This document shows positions 35,770 to 44,530 of a stretch of DNA of 64,000 nucleotides, piece after piece. Positions within the stretch are counted from its first letter, which is position 1. Every line of letters starts with the position of its first letter. Made by a program: the position numbers and the translations under genes. This stretch comes from Achromobacter sp. B7 (lineage in GTDB: Bacteria; Pseudomonadota; Gammaproteobacteria; Burkholderiales; Burkholderiaceae_B), in assembly GCF_003600685.1 (NCBI RefSeq), contig NZ_CP032084.1, positions 5,828,001-5,892,000 of the forward strand. The letters run 5' to 3'. The notes beneath the pieces are model-generated. The model made no database searches. It had not been told where the DNA came from and saw nothing but the letters and a program-made list of their open reading frames with translations.

Positions 35770-36759
35770 ATGACTGATCATCCCATCACTTCGTCCGATG
35801 CCGCGCTGGCATCCGCCCGCCGCACCTTGCAAGTCGAAAGCCAAGGCCTGCTGGACCTGTCCGCGCGGCTGGACGATTCGTTCGCGCAGGTTGTCGCGCT
35901 GCTGCTGGCCTGCCGGGGCCGCGTCGTGGTCACCGGCATCGGCAAGACCGGGCACATCGCCCGCAAGATCGCCGCGACCTTCGCCTCGACGGGCACGCCC
36001 GCCTTCTTCGTGCATGCCGCCGAAGCGGTGCACGGGGATCTGGGCATGATCACGAAAGACGACGTGGTCATCGCCATCTCTTATTCAGGGGCCGGGCAGG
36101 AATTGCTGACCATCCTGCCGGTGGCGCGCCGCATGGGCGCCAAGCTGGTGGCCATTACCGGCAACCCGCAATCCGAACTGGCGCAGTTGGCCGACGTGCA
36201 CCTGGACGGCAGCGTGGCGCAGGAAGCCTGCCCGTTGAATCTGGCGCCCACCGCCAGCACCACGGCGGCGCTGGCGCTGGGCGATGCCCTGGCGGTTGCC
36301 TGCCTGGAAGCGCGCGGCTTCAGTCCACAGGATTTCGCGCGGTCCCACCCCGGTGGCGCGCTGGGCCGCCGCCTGCTGACGCTGGTGCGCGACGTGATGC
36401 GCCAGGGCAACGCCCTGCCCATCGTGCTTGCCGGCACGCCGGTGTCGCAAGCGCTTGAGGTGATGTCCGCCAAGGGCATGGGCATGACCGTCGTGACGGA
36501 CGCGCAACACCGCCCGCTGGGCATCTTCACCGACGGCGACTTGCGCCGCCTGATTGCCCGGCACGGCGATATCCGCAGCTTGACCGTGGAGGCGGGCATG
36601 ACCCGATCGCCACGCAGCATCCCCCCCGACGCATTGGCCGTCGAGGCCGCGCAGCAGATGGACGAGCTTCGTCTCAGCCAGATGCTGGTGTTGGACGCAG
36701 ACGGCGCGCTGCTGGGCGCCTTGCACATGCATGATCTGATGGCCGCTAAAGTGGTATGA
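35770..36759 (+). CDS. kdsD: Arabinose-5-phosphate isomerase (KpsF/GutQ family)
   Basis: KdsD turns ribulose 5-phosphate into arabinose 5-phosphate, the first committed step to Kdo. The 329-residue product has an N-terminal SIS domain (about 35-180: [32 protein letters not shown]) and two C-terminal CBS domains (about 205-329: [22 protein letters not shown]). The [14 protein letters not shown] linker is characteristic. It heads a tightly packed cluster through lptB; its stop overlaps the kdsC start (ATGA). Confidence 0.97.
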   Translation: MTDHPITSSDAALASARRTLQVESQGLLDLSARLDDSFAQVVALLLACRGRVVVTGIGKTGHIARKIAATFASTGTPAFFVHAAEAVHGDLGMITKDDVVIAISYSGAGQELLTILPVARRMGAKLVAITGNPQSELAQLADVHLDGSVAQEACPLNLAPTASTTAALALGDALAVACLEARGFSPQDFARSHPGGALGRRLLTLVRDVMRQGNALPIVLAGTPVSQALEVMSAKGMGMTVVTDAQHRPLGIFTDGDLRRLIARHGDIRSLTVEAGMTRSPRSIPPDALAVEAAQQMDELRLSQMLVLDADGALLGALHMHDLMAAKVV

Positions 36760-37364
36760 CTATGACTCTTCCTGCTTCCGTGACTCACCCGGCCGAAGCG
36801 CTGGTTCTTGCCCGCATCCCCGCTACCGTGCGCGACCGCGCCGCCGCCGTGCGCCTGATGGTGTTCGACGTGGACGGCGTGCTGACCGACGGCAGCCTCT
36901 ATTACGGTGAAGGCGGCGAACTGCAAAAGCGCTTTCACGCCCTGGACGGCCACGGCCTGCGCCTGTTGATGGAAGGTGGCCTGACGGTGGCGCTGATGAC
37001 GGGCCGCTCTGGCCCCATCGTTGCCCGCCGCGCCGCCGAACTGGGCATCTCGGAAGTGATGCAGGGCGTGCGCGACAAGGGTTCAGCACTGGCAGAACTT
37101 GCGCAGCGCTCGGGTGTCCAACTGAATCAAACCGGCTACATGGGCGATGACATCATCGACCTGCCGGCCATGCAACGCGCGGGTTTCGCAGCCAGCGTGC
37201 CCAACGCGCCCGGCTATGTCAGCCAGGCCGCCCACTGGGTCTCCACGCAGGCCGGCGGCAGCGGCGCGGTGCGCGAATGCTGCGACCTGCTGTTGGCCTC
37301 CCAAGGACGCCTGGGCGCGTTCCTGGCGGCGCCCGGCCTGCTGGGCCCCGGCGCCATCCAATGA
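36756..37364 (+). CDS. kdsC: 3-deoxy-D-manno-octulosonate 8-phosphate phosphatase
   Basis: This HAD phosphatase removes phosphate from Kdo-8-P, two steps after KdsD. The 202-residue product has motif I VFDVDGVLTDG, MTGRSGPIVARRAAELGI (motif II region) and a C-terminal GDDIIDLPAM acidic motif; it has no cap domain, as typical for the tetrameric C0 family. It is translationally coupled to kdsD. The intervening enzyme KdsA is not in this window. Confidence 0.96.
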   Translation: MTMTLPASVTHPAEALVLARIPATVRDRAAAVRLMVFDVDGVLTDGSLYYGEGGELQKRFHALDGHGLRLLMEGGLTVALMTGRSGPIVARRAAELGISEVMQGVRDKGSALAELAQRSGVQLNQTGYMGDDIIDLPAMQRAGFAASVPNAPGYVSQAAHWVSTQAGGSGAVRECCDLLLASQGRLGAFLAAPGLLGPGAIQ

Positions 37365-37401
37365 CGGCCACGAACTTCGACACGCCCTGGCGGCGACACT
37401 G

Positions 37402-38034
37402 ATGAAAGAACGTTTTCCTTCCCTGATTGCGCTGTTCCTGCTGCTGGTGCTGGTCACCAGCTCGTGGTGGGCCGCCGATTACGCACAGCGGGCGATCCAG
37501 GTCGACCCGCCGCGCCGCATCACCCACGAAATGGACGCGTGGTCGCGCGATTTCGTCATGCTGCGCACGGACCCGACGGGCCGTCCGATCAATCGGCTGG
37601 AAGGCGAATACGCCGAGCATTTCCCCGACGACGATTCGTATCACATCACCGCGCCCCGCGCGGTGGGCCAACGCGAAGCCAACCCCGTGACGGTAGGCGT
37701 CTCGAAAACCGCCGTGATGGAACAAGGCGGCAAGCGCATCGTCATGAATGGCGACGCGCACGTGCATCGCCAGCCCGACGCCAACAACGACGTGCTGGAT
37801 GTACGCAGCCAGCAGTTGATCATCCTGCCCGACGAAGACGTGGTGTATACCGACCTGCCGGCGGAAGTGCTCAAGGGCCGCTCGCGCATGAACGGCAAGG
37901 GCATGCACTACAACAACAAGACGCGCCAATTGCAGGTGTCCGCGTCGACGGATGTTGAAATTGCCGGTTCCGAAGGCAAGCAACAGCGCCGCACCGAGAT
38001 ACCCGCCAACAACACTGACCAAAAGAAACCATGA
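37402..38034 (+). CDS. lptC: LPS export system protein LptC
   Basis: LptC is an inner-membrane anchored periplasmic beta-jellyroll that receives LPS from LptB2FG and passes it to LptA. The 210-residue product has one N-terminal membrane helix (about 6-28) and then strands with RLEGEYAEHFPDDDSYHITAPRA and VLDVRSQQLIILPDEDVVYTDLP, the LptC/OstA-like core. ATG 37402 is the first start that begins the membrane helix; a longer frame overlapping kdsC is rejected. It ends in an ATGA overlap with lptA. Confidence 0.94.
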   Translation: MKERFPSLIALFLLLVLVTSSWWAADYAQRAIQVDPPRRITHEMDAWSRDFVMLRTDPTGRPINRLEGEYAEHFPDDDSYHITAPRAVGQREANPVTVGVSKTAVMEQGGKRIVMNGDAHVHRQPDANNDVLDVRSQQLIILPDEDVVYTDLPAEVLKGRSRMNGKGMHYNNKTRQLQVSASTDVEIAGSEGKQQRRTEIPANNTDQKKP

Positions 38035-38648
38035 CCGACCTTCGGACTCTCTTTGCCCCGACGACTCGCCTGCTTGGCGCCGTCCTGCTGACGGCCTCGG
38101 TGTTTGCGCCCGCCCACGCGGCCGAGCCCGCCAAGCCGGCCGAAGAGCCCAGCACCCTGATCCTGTCGGACACGTTGCACTATGACGACGTAAAGAAACA
38201 AAGCGTTTTCACTGGCAACGTCAACATGACGCGCGGCCTGATGACGCTGACCTCCGACACGCTGGAAATGCACGAAGACGCACAGGGCGGGCAGTACGGC
38301 ACGGCTACCGCCAACAAGGGCAAGGTCGTGACCATCCGGCAAGAGCGCCCCGAGACGTTCGAGCTAATCGAAGGCAAGGGCCTGCGCGCGGAATACGACG
38401 GCACCAAGAGCACGTTCGACCTGATCGGCCAGGCCGTTGTGGTCCGTTACGTCTGTGGCAAACCGTTCGACACGATTCGCGGCGAACGGGTACGCTACAA
38501 CGAAAAAACCGGCACCTATGAAGCGCAGGGCGGTCCCAATTCCGCCGCTGCGGGTGGTCGCGTGCGTTCGGTTGCCGAACCTCGCGCCAAGTCCGATGCC
38601 GCCGTGGCCGAATGCCGCAAGCAGCAAGCCGCCAAGAAAGGACGCTAA
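38031..38648 (+). CDS. lptA: LPS transport periplasmic protein LptA
   Basis: LptA bridges the periplasm by polymerising and carrying LPS from LptC to LptD. The 205-residue product has a signal peptide ending APAHA (about residue 30) and the OstA-type jellyroll with SDTLHYDDVKKQSVFTGNV, TLTSDTLEMHED, KGLRAEYDGTKSTFDLIGQA and YNEKTGTYEAQGG. The C-terminal tail is basic (KKGR). Coupled to lptC by ATGA and followed by lptB 33 bases on. Confidence 0.95.
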   Translation: MTDLRTLFAPTTRLLGAVLLTASVFAPAHAAEPAKPAEEPSTLILSDTLHYDDVKKQSVFTGNVNMTRGLMTLTSDTLEMHEDAQGGQYGTATANKGKVVTIRQERPETFELIEGKGLRAEYDGTKSTFDLIGQAVVVRYVCGKPFDTIRGERVRYNEKTGTYEAQGGPNSAAAGGRVRSVAEPRAKSDAAVAECRKQQAAKKGR

Positions 38649-38681
38649 AGCGTCCCCCATGCAACACCACTCGCAGCCACG

Positions 38682-39476
38682 ATGAACCAACCTTCTGTGC
38701 CCACACCCGTGACCTCCGCCCCCTCGGGGGTCAAGCAGGGCAGCCTGCGCGCAACCGGCTTGCGCAAGACCTATAACGGCCGGACCGTGGTGCAGGATGT
38801 GTCCCTGTCCGTGGTCAGTGGCGAAGTCGTGGGCCTGCTGGGCCCGAACGGCGCCGGCAAGACCACCAGCTTCTACATGATCGTGGGCCTGGTGCCCGCG
38901 GACGCCGGACGCATCGAGATCGACGGCGCCGTGATCACGGCGATGCCGATCCACAAGCGCGCGCGCATGGGCCTGTCGTACCTGCCGCAGGACGCATCCG
39001 TGTTCCGCCGCCTGACCGTCGAGCAGAACATCCGCGCCGTGCTGGAATTGCAGCTGGGGCCCGATGGCCGGGCGCTGTCCACGGCCAAGATCAACGAGCA
39101 GATGGAGTCGCTGCTTGAAGAGCTGCAGATCGGTCACATTCGCAGCAATGCCGCCATTTCGCTGTCGGGCGGCGAACGCCGCCGCGTGGAAATTGCACGC
39201 GCGCTGGCCACCAGCCCGCGCTTCATCCTGTTGGACGAGCCCTTTGCCGGCGTGGACCCCATTGCCGTCATCGAGATCCAGCGCATCGTGCGGTTTCTGA
39301 AGGGCCGCGGCATCGGCGTGCTGATCACCGACCACAACGTGCGCGAAACGCTGGGCATCTGCGATCGCGCCTACATCATCAGTGAAGGCAAGGTGCTGAC
39401 CGACGGTCACCCGGACGAAATCGTGGGCGATCCCGCCGTGCGCCGCGTGTACCTGGGCGAGCACTTCCGCATGTAA
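38682..39476 (+). CDS. lptB: LPS export ABC transporter ATPase LptB
   Basis: LptB is the cytoplasmic ATPase that drives LPS extraction with LptF and LptG (not in this window). The 264-residue protein has Walker [18 protein letters not shown], signature [15 protein letters not shown], Walker [14 protein letters not shown] and the H-loop DHNVRETL. The Y-M-I-V-G-L wording after Walker A is specific to LptB. An N-terminal extension of about 20 residues precedes the ATPase core. Confidence 0.97.
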   Translation: MNQPSVPTPVTSAPSGVKQGSLRATGLRKTYNGRTVVQDVSLSVVSGEVVGLLGPNGAGKTTSFYMIVGLVPADAGRIEIDGAVITAMPIHKRARMGLSYLPQDASVFRRLTVEQNIRAVLELQLGPDGRALSTAKINEQMESLLEELQIGHIRSNAAISLSGGERRRVEIARALATSPRFILLDEPFAGVDPIAVIEIQRIVRFLKGRGIGVLITDHNVRETLGICDRAYIISEGKVLTDGHPDEIVGDPAVRRVYLGEHFRM

Positions 39477-39493
39477 CGGGCACCCTGGGGAAG

Positions 39494-39537
39494 ACCCCTA
39501 GTCGCCTCTGGGGCGAAGGCAAATACGCCCTAGGGGT
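39494..39537 (+). other. Structured element after lptB (nested hairpin)
   Basis: Outer arms ACCCCTAG (39494-39501) and CTAGGGGT (39530-39537) enclose an inner hairpin TCGCC (39502-39506) / GGCGA (39512-39516). It lies 18 bases after the lptB stop. It has no T-run, so it is a weak intrinsic terminator; it may instead protect the lptB 3' end or be part of the hpf leader. Confidence 0.45.
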
Positions 39538-39698
39538 TCAGCCATAAAAATGCCATGTTCTTGCGCTAGGTCAGCTTGTTTTCTCGGCCCGAGTCTATAC
39601 ACTAGTACTAAACGCACCCACCAATCCAAGGAGAACGCCTAACGACCTCACCGCGCATTTTGCGCACCCATTTTTCTCTTTTAGAAGGAGAGCACACT

Positions 39699-40037
39699 AT
39701 GAACCTGAGCATCTGCGGTCGTCACCTCGACGTCACCCCGGCAATCCGGGAATATGTCATGAACAAACTGGCGCGAGTGCTGCGGCATTTCGATCACGTC
39801 ATCGATACCCAGGTCATGCTCTCAGTAGAGCCCCTGCGGCACAGAGCCGAAATCACCATGCGTCTAAGCGGTAAGGATATTCATTGTGAAGCGACCGATG
39901 AAAATCTCTACGCAGCCATAGACCTTCTTGCTGACAAAGTCGACCGTCAGGTCATCAAGCACAAGGACAAGGTACGAAGTCACTCAGCGGAGTCCGTGAA
40001 GCGGCAAGCGGCGAGCCTCTCGCCACCCCAGCAGTAA
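39699..40037 (+). CDS. hpf: Ribosome hibernation promoting factor (HPF/RaiA family)
   Basis: This 112-residue short-form factor binds the decoding region of idle ribosomes and supports their dimerisation. It shows SICGRHLDVTPAIREYVMNKL, the strand MLSVEPLRHRAEITMRLSG, and LYAAIDLLADKVDRQVIKHKDK, the conserved basic helix. A strong AAGGAG site ends 10 bases before ATG 39699, which decides the start over an upstream in-frame ATG. In many proteobacteria rpoN lies between lptB and hpf; here only 222 non-coding bases do. Confidence 0.95.
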   Translation: MNLSICGRHLDVTPAIREYVMNKLARVLRHFDHVIDTQVMLSVEPLRHRAEITMRLSGKDIHCEATDENLYAAIDLLADKVDRQVIKHKDKVRSHSAESVKRQAASLSPPQQ

Positions 40038-40358
40038 TGCGCTTCATGATCACTCGCCCTGCGCGATAAGCTAAACAGCGATTGTAAAAATCCTGCCTAA
40101 GTCCCGGTGTCCCGCTAGACGTCAGTCCAGCCGGGGCATCGGCAAAACTCCCCGCTCTACCCCCTCTCCCGCATTCCCCAATCCCCCTGTTTTTGCCATG
40201 CCTGGCCGTGTCCACGGGCTGGACGCTGTGTGTGAACGCCCACAACGCGCCGCGATCAGACTATGCTGTCGCTCTTGCCACGCCGTTCGCCGCCTGTCCA
40301 CCGGGCGGGGCGCCAGGCCAATTTATTGCACTGCGTCATATAACCATATAATGATCCG
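40038..40358. other. Intergenic region between hpf and ptsN
   Basis: This 321-base gap contains no supported gene. Its first two thirds are GC-rich and unremarkable; the last 45 bases are AT-rich and carry a candidate promoter directly against the ptsN start codon. Confidence 0.5.
40323..40352 (+). promoter_or_regulatory. Candidate ptsN promoter abutting the start codon
   Basis: A perfect TATAAT (40347-40352) is paired with TTATTG (40323-40328, spacer 18) or TTGCAC (40326-40331, spacer 15). Transcription would start about 40358-40359, which is the A of the ptsN ATG. There is no Shine-Dalgarno sequence before that ATG, so a leaderless mRNA is possible. Confidence 0.45.
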
Positions 40359-40814
40359 ATGAATCATTTGTCGCGCATCCTACCCGCCGGCAACGTCGTG
40401 CTCGATATGCTCGCAACGAGCAAGAAACGGGCGTTCGAACAAGCTGGCCTTCTCTTTGAAAACAATCATGGCTTGGCACGCGCGCTCGTGTTCGACAGCC
40501 TGTTTGCCCGGGAACGTTTAGGCTCCACTGCCCTTGGGCAGGGCGTGGCCGTTCCGCATGGCCGCGTGAAGGGGCTTGAGCAGGCGTTGGCGGCGTTCAT
40601 CCGCTTGAGCCAGCCGATCTCGTTCGACGCGCCCGACGGGCAACCGGTGTCGATGCTGCTGTGCCTGCTGGTGCCGGAAACGGCTACGCAGCAGCACTTG
40701 GACATCCTGGCCGAATTGGCGCAGCTGATGTCCAACAAGGCATTGCGCGAGGCCCTGGCCACCGAACCCGACGCGGCCATCGTCCACCGCATGCTGACCA
40801 CCGGCCAACTCTGA
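40359..40814 (+). CDS. ptsN: Nitrogen-PTS EIIA component (EIIA-Ntr)
   Basis: The 151-residue EIIA-Ntr protein is a phosphate acceptor and regulator (potassium transport, stress responses) rather than a sugar transporter. It has the EIIA type-2 fold motifs [22 protein letters not shown], with the phosphorylated histidine at residue 67, and [25 protein letters not shown]. No ribosome site precedes the ATG; a TATAAT lies seven bases upstream. It is followed 19 bases later by hprK. Confidence 0.96.
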   Translation: MNHLSRILPAGNVVLDMLATSKKRAFEQAGLLFENNHGLARALVFDSLFARERLGSTALGQGVAVPHGRVKGLEQALAAFIRLSQPISFDAPDGQPVSMLLCLLVPETATQQHLDILAELAQLMSNKALREALATEPDAAIVHRMLTTGQL

Positions 40815-40833
40815 TCCTCGCGGAAACGCTGCC

Positions 40834-41760
40834 ATGCTCACGGTGCAGGAACTCGTCGACGACAACGCCGACAAAATCCCCTTTAACTGGATTTCGGGCC
40901 AAGGCGCCGCTGACCGCGCCATTCCCGATGACGGCATGGCGGCCGCCGATCTTGTCGGCCACCTGAACCTGATCCACCCGTCGCGCATCCAGGTGTTCGG
41001 CCAGGAAGAACTGGCGTATTACACGCGCTTCGACCTGCGGCGCCGCATGCACCACATGGACGAGCTGCTGATTGGCGGCGTGCCGGCCATCTTGCTGGCA
41101 GACGGCCTTACGCCGCCGCAAGACCTGGTGGACCAGTGCGACCAGCATCAGGTGCCGCTGTTGTCCACGCCGGTCGCTGCCGCGCAGCTGATCGACCTGC
41201 TGCGCATCTACCTGGGCAAGAAGCTGGCCCCCACCACCACCGTGCACGGCGTGTTTCTTGATGTGCTGGGCCTGGGTGTGTTGATTACCGGCGAGTCGGG
41301 CCTGGGCAAAAGCGAGCTGGCGCTGGAATTGATTTCACGCGGCCACGGTCTGGTGGCCGACGACGCGGTGGAGTTCTCGCGCACGGCGCCCAACATGATC
41401 GAAGGCCACTGCCCCCAGCTGCTGCAAAACCTGCTGGAAGTGCGCGGCCTGGGCCTGCTGGATATCCGCACCATCTTCGGCGAGACCTCGGTACGCCGCA
41501 AAATGCGCCTGAAGTTGATCGTGCATCTGGTGCGCGCCACCGCGCAAGACAAGTTCGAACGCCTGCCGCTGCAAGACATCACGCAAGACATGCTGGGCCT
41601 GCCCGTGCGCAAGGTGATGCTGCAAGTGGCCGCCGGCCGCAATCTGGCGGTGCTGGTCGAAGCCGCCGTGCGCAACACCATACTGAAGTTACGCGGCATC
41701 GATACGCTGGGCGAATTCATGGAACGCCAGGCCATGGCGATCCTGCAAAGCAGCAAATGA
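40834..41760 (+). CDS. hprK: HPr kinase/phosphorylase
   Basis: HprK phosphorylates or dephosphorylates HPr at a serine. The 308-residue product has the C-terminal kinase domain with Walker [10 protein letters not shown] (about 153-161), a preceding VHGVFL catalytic histidine (about 139), DDAVEF, and the signature [16 protein letters not shown]. In betaproteobacteria without sugar PTS it belongs to a truncated regulatory system with ptsN and an HPr-like protein (not in this window). It forms a unit with ptsN. Confidence 0.97.
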   Translation: MLTVQELVDDNADKIPFNWISGQGAADRAIPDDGMAAADLVGHLNLIHPSRIQVFGQEELAYYTRFDLRRRMHHMDELLIGGVPAILLADGLTPPQDLVDQCDQHQVPLLSTPVAAAQLIDLLRIYLGKKLAPTTTVHGVFLDVLGLGVLITGESGLGKSELALELISRGHGLVADDAVEFSRTAPNMIEGHCPQLLQNLLEVRGLGLLDIRTIFGETSVRRKMRLKLIVHLVRATAQDKFERLPLQDITQDMLGLPVRKVMLQVAAGRNLAVLVEAAVRNTILKLRGIDTLGEFMERQAMAILQSSK

Positions 41761-41782
41761 ACGCGCGCGGTCTCGCGGCATC

Positions 41783-43216
41783 GTGAGCCTGTACGAAACC
41801 CTGGCCGACGAGATCGCCAAATCGATCCGAGACGGCGTCATGCGCGCGGGCGACAAGCTGCCCTCGGTGCGTGAAGCGTGCGCGGCGCGCGGGGTCAGCC
41901 CGTCCACGGTATTCCAGGCGTACTACCTGCTTGAAGCGCGCGGCCTGATCCGCGCGCAGCCACGCTCGGGCTACTACGTGCACGCCCCCGCCGAATCCCG
42001 GCCCCCTGAACCCGGCACATCGAACCCGGACGGCGAGTCGACTGAACTGGCCATCAGCGAGCGCATCTTCGACATCCTCGGTTCCGTGCGCAATCGCGAC
42101 GTGACGCCGCTGGGGTCTGCCTTTCCGTCGCCCCTGCTGTTTCCGCTGCCCCGCTTGGCGCAGGCCATGGCCGCGCACCTGAAACGCCAGGACCCGCTGG
42201 ATACTGTCGAAGATCTCAGCCCCGGCAATCCCGGCCTGCGGCGGCAGATCGCCTTGCGCTATCTGATTGGCGGCATGAACGTGCCGGCCAGCGACATCGT
42301 CGTTACCAACGGCGCGCTGGAAGCGTTGAACCTTTGCCTGCAAGCCGTCACGCAAGTGGGCGACACGGTGATGGTCGAAGCCCCAACGTTCTACGGCGCC
42401 TTGCAAGCCCTGGAGCGCCAGGGCCTGAAAGCGTTGGAAGTGCCGACGCATCCGCGCACGGGCGTGGACCTGGCCGCCATGGAGGCCGCCATCAAGCGGC
42501 ACGCGCCCAGCGCCTGCTGGCTGATGACGCAATTCCAGAACCCGCTGGGCAGCCTGATGCCCGACGACAAGAAGCGTCAGTTGGTGGAAATGCTGGCGCG
42601 CCACGGCATTCCGTTGATCGAAGACGATGTCTACGGCGAACTCTATTACGGCGCCGCGCGGCCCGTGCCGGCCAAGGCCTACGACACCGAGGGGCTGGTG
42701 CTGCATTGCTCGTCGTTTTCCAAATGCCTGGCGCCCGGATACCGCATTGGTTGGGCGTCGGCGGGCCGCTACTCGCGACAGGTGCAGCGGCTGAAACTGT
42801 CGTCGACGCTGTCCGCGTCGGGCCCCGCGCAAGGCGCTATCGCCGAGTATCTTGAGCAAGGCGGATACGATCGCCATCTGCGCCGGTTGCGGCAAACGTT
42901 GCAGACGCAGCAAGACCGTATGGCCGACGCGATCGCACAAGAATTTCCCGCGGGCACGCGCGTGACGCGTCCGCAAGGCGGCTTCTTTTTGTGGGTGGAA
43001 CTGCCGGCGGCGGTGGACGCGCTGGCCCTGCATCGCGATGCGCTGGCGCGCGGCATCAGCGTGGCGCCCGGCCCGATTTTTTCAGCCAGCAGCCAGTTCG
43101 CCAGCGCCCTGCGCTTGAATTACGGGCATCCCTGGGACGCCGCGCACGAAGACGCCATCCGCGTGCTGGGCGAACTGGCCCGCCAGGCTTGCGCGCGGGC
43201 CAGCGCGAAGCGATAG
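41783..43216 (+). CDS. MocR-type GntR regulator with aminotransferase-like domain
   Basis: The 477-residue protein joins a GntR winged helix (about 1-72: LADEIAKSIRDGVMRAGDKLPSVREACAARGVSPSTV, SGYYV) to a fold-type I aminotransferase domain (about 95-470) with DLSPGNPGLRRQIA, NGALEALNLCLQAV, EDDVYGELYYG and the PLP lysine in SSFSKCLAPGYRIGW. MocR regulators use the PLP-binding domain as a sensor. It starts with GTG at 41783. Convergent with the cytochrome genes. Its targets are unknown. Confidence 0.94.
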   Translation: MSLYETLADEIAKSIRDGVMRAGDKLPSVREACAARGVSPSTVFQAYYLLEARGLIRAQPRSGYYVHAPAESRPPEPGTSNPDGESTELAISERIFDILGSVRNRDVTPLGSAFPSPLLFPLPRLAQAMAAHLKRQDPLDTVEDLSPGNPGLRRQIALRYLIGGMNVPASDIVVTNGALEALNLCLQAVTQVGDTVMVEAPTFYGALQALERQGLKALEVPTHPRTGVDLAAMEAAIKRHAPSACWLMTQFQNPLGSLMPDDKKRQLVEMLARHGIPLIEDDVYGELYYGAARPVPAKAYDTEGLVLHCSSFSKCLAPGYRIGWASAGRYSRQVQRLKLSSTLSASGPAQGAIAEYLEQGGYDRHLRRLRQTLQTQQDRMADAIAQEFPAGTRVTRPQGGFFLWVELPAAVDALALHRDALARGISVAPGPIFSASSQFASALRLNYGHPWDAAHEDAIRVLGELARQACARASAKR

Positions 43217-43233
43217 ACCCGCGGCAATCGGCA

Positions 43234-44517
43234 TCAGTTCAGCGTTGACGCCGCACGCGCGCGCTTGACGTCCAGCGCGGTCACGCTGCCCGCTTCATTG
43301 CCCCAGCTATTGCGGATGTAGGACACCAGCATGGCGATATCACTGTCGTTCAGGATCTGGCCGAACGGCGGCATGCCGTGCGGCCGGGGATTGGCTGCCG
43401 TGGCGGGTGCGTACCCGCCATCGAGCACCATGCGGATCACGTTGGTGGGCACAGGCGCCGTCACGGTCGGGTTGCCCGCCAACGCCGGCCAGGCCGTACC
43501 GCTGCCCTGCCCTTGCGGCTGGTGACACTGCGCGCATTGCTGGCTGTAGATCTTGCTGCCCAGTTCCATGGCCGCCGGCGCCGCCGCCGATTGCTGACGC
43601 GGCGTAGAGGCCGGCGTGGCCGGCAAGGACTTGATGTATACGCCGATAGCCAGCGCATCGTCATCCGTCAGGTGCTGCGTGCTGCCCAACACCACTTCGG
43701 CCATCGGGCCGCTGGCGCTGGAATGCGCCGAAATACCGGTCTTGAGCAACGCGGCGATATCGTCCGCCGTCCAGCGGCCCATGCCGGTCTGCATGTCGTT
43801 GGTGAGCGGCGGCGCGTACCAATCCAACACCGGGATCACGCCGCCCGTCAGCGCCTCGGACGTCTTGGTGGCGCCCAGACGATTGCGGGGGGTATGGCAG
43901 GCCGCGCAGTGCCCCAGCCCTTCAACCAGGTAGCGGCCGCGATTCCATTGCACCGACTGGCCCGCGTCGGCCTCTTGCACGCCGGGCTTGAAGTACAACG
44001 CGCGCCAAGCCGCCAATAGCTCGCGCTGGTCGTACGGAAACGCCATGTCGGCCGGCCGATTCGCTTGCTCGACCGGCGGCACGCTACGCAAGTAGGCGTA
44101 CAAGGCATCGGCGTCCGCGCGGCTGACGCGGGTGTATTCCGTGTACGGAAACGCGGGATACAGCAAGGTGCCGTCCTTGGACTTTCCGTTATGCAGCGCC
44201 TGCCAGAAATCGTCGGCCGTCCACGAGCCGATGCCCGTCTTGTCGTCGGGCGTGATGTTGGGCCCGTAGACGGTGCCGAACGGCGTCGGTATGGGCGTGC
44301 CGCCCGCCAGCGCCTTGCCGCCCCGGCTGGTGTGGCAGGCCATGCAGTTGCCCACTTGCGCCAGGTAGCGCCCGCGGTCGATCAGCGTGGCCGCGTCGGT
44401 CGTGGTGGCGGCTGGACCCGTGCTGGTGTCCTCGCGCGTGCCCAGCCAATACAGGCCGCCCACCGCAACGATCAGCGCAACGAGGACGAAGGTCAGAGTT
44501 TTCTTGAACAGTTTCAT
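43234..44517 (-). CDS. Triheme membrane-bound cytochrome c (alcohol/gluconate dehydrogenase subunit type)
   Basis: The 427-residue product has an N-terminal membrane anchor (about 7-24) and three CxxCH heme sites: CMACH (about 58), CAACH (about 207) and CAQCH (about 336). This three-domain layout is that of the cytochrome subunit of membrane alcohol, aldehyde or gluconate dehydrogenases, which pass electrons to quinone or an oxidase. No dehydrogenase gene is adjacent. The next gene upstream is a diheme cytochrome, 14 bases away, so the two are probably one operon. Confidence 0.92.
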   Translation of the reverse strand: MKLFKKTLTFVLVALIVAVGGLYWLGTREDTSTGPAATTTDAATLIDRGRYLAQVGNCMACHTSRGGKALAGGTPIPTPFGTVYGPNITPDDKTGIGSWTADDFWQALHNGKSKDGTLLYPAFPYTEYTRVSRADADALYAYLRSVPPVEQANRPADMAFPYDQRELLAAWRALYFKPGVQEADAGQSVQWNRGRYLVEGLGHCAACHTPRNRLGATKTSEALTGGVIPVLDWYAPPLTNDMQTGMGRWTADDIAALLKTGISAHSSASGPMAEVVLGSTQHLTDDDALAIGVYIKSLPATPASTPRQQSAAAPAAMELGSKIYSQQCAQCHQPQGQGSGTAWPALAGNPTVTAPVPTNVIRMVLDGGYAPATAANPRPHGMPPFGQILNDSDIAMLVSYIRNSWGNEAGSVTALDVKRARAASTLN

Positions 44518-44530
44518 GGTGGCCCCCGTG

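Noticed and set aside
36756..39476. kdsC-lptC-lptA-lptB block as a possible novel cluster
   Set aside because: It is the standard Kdo and LPS-transport arrangement found across proteobacteria.
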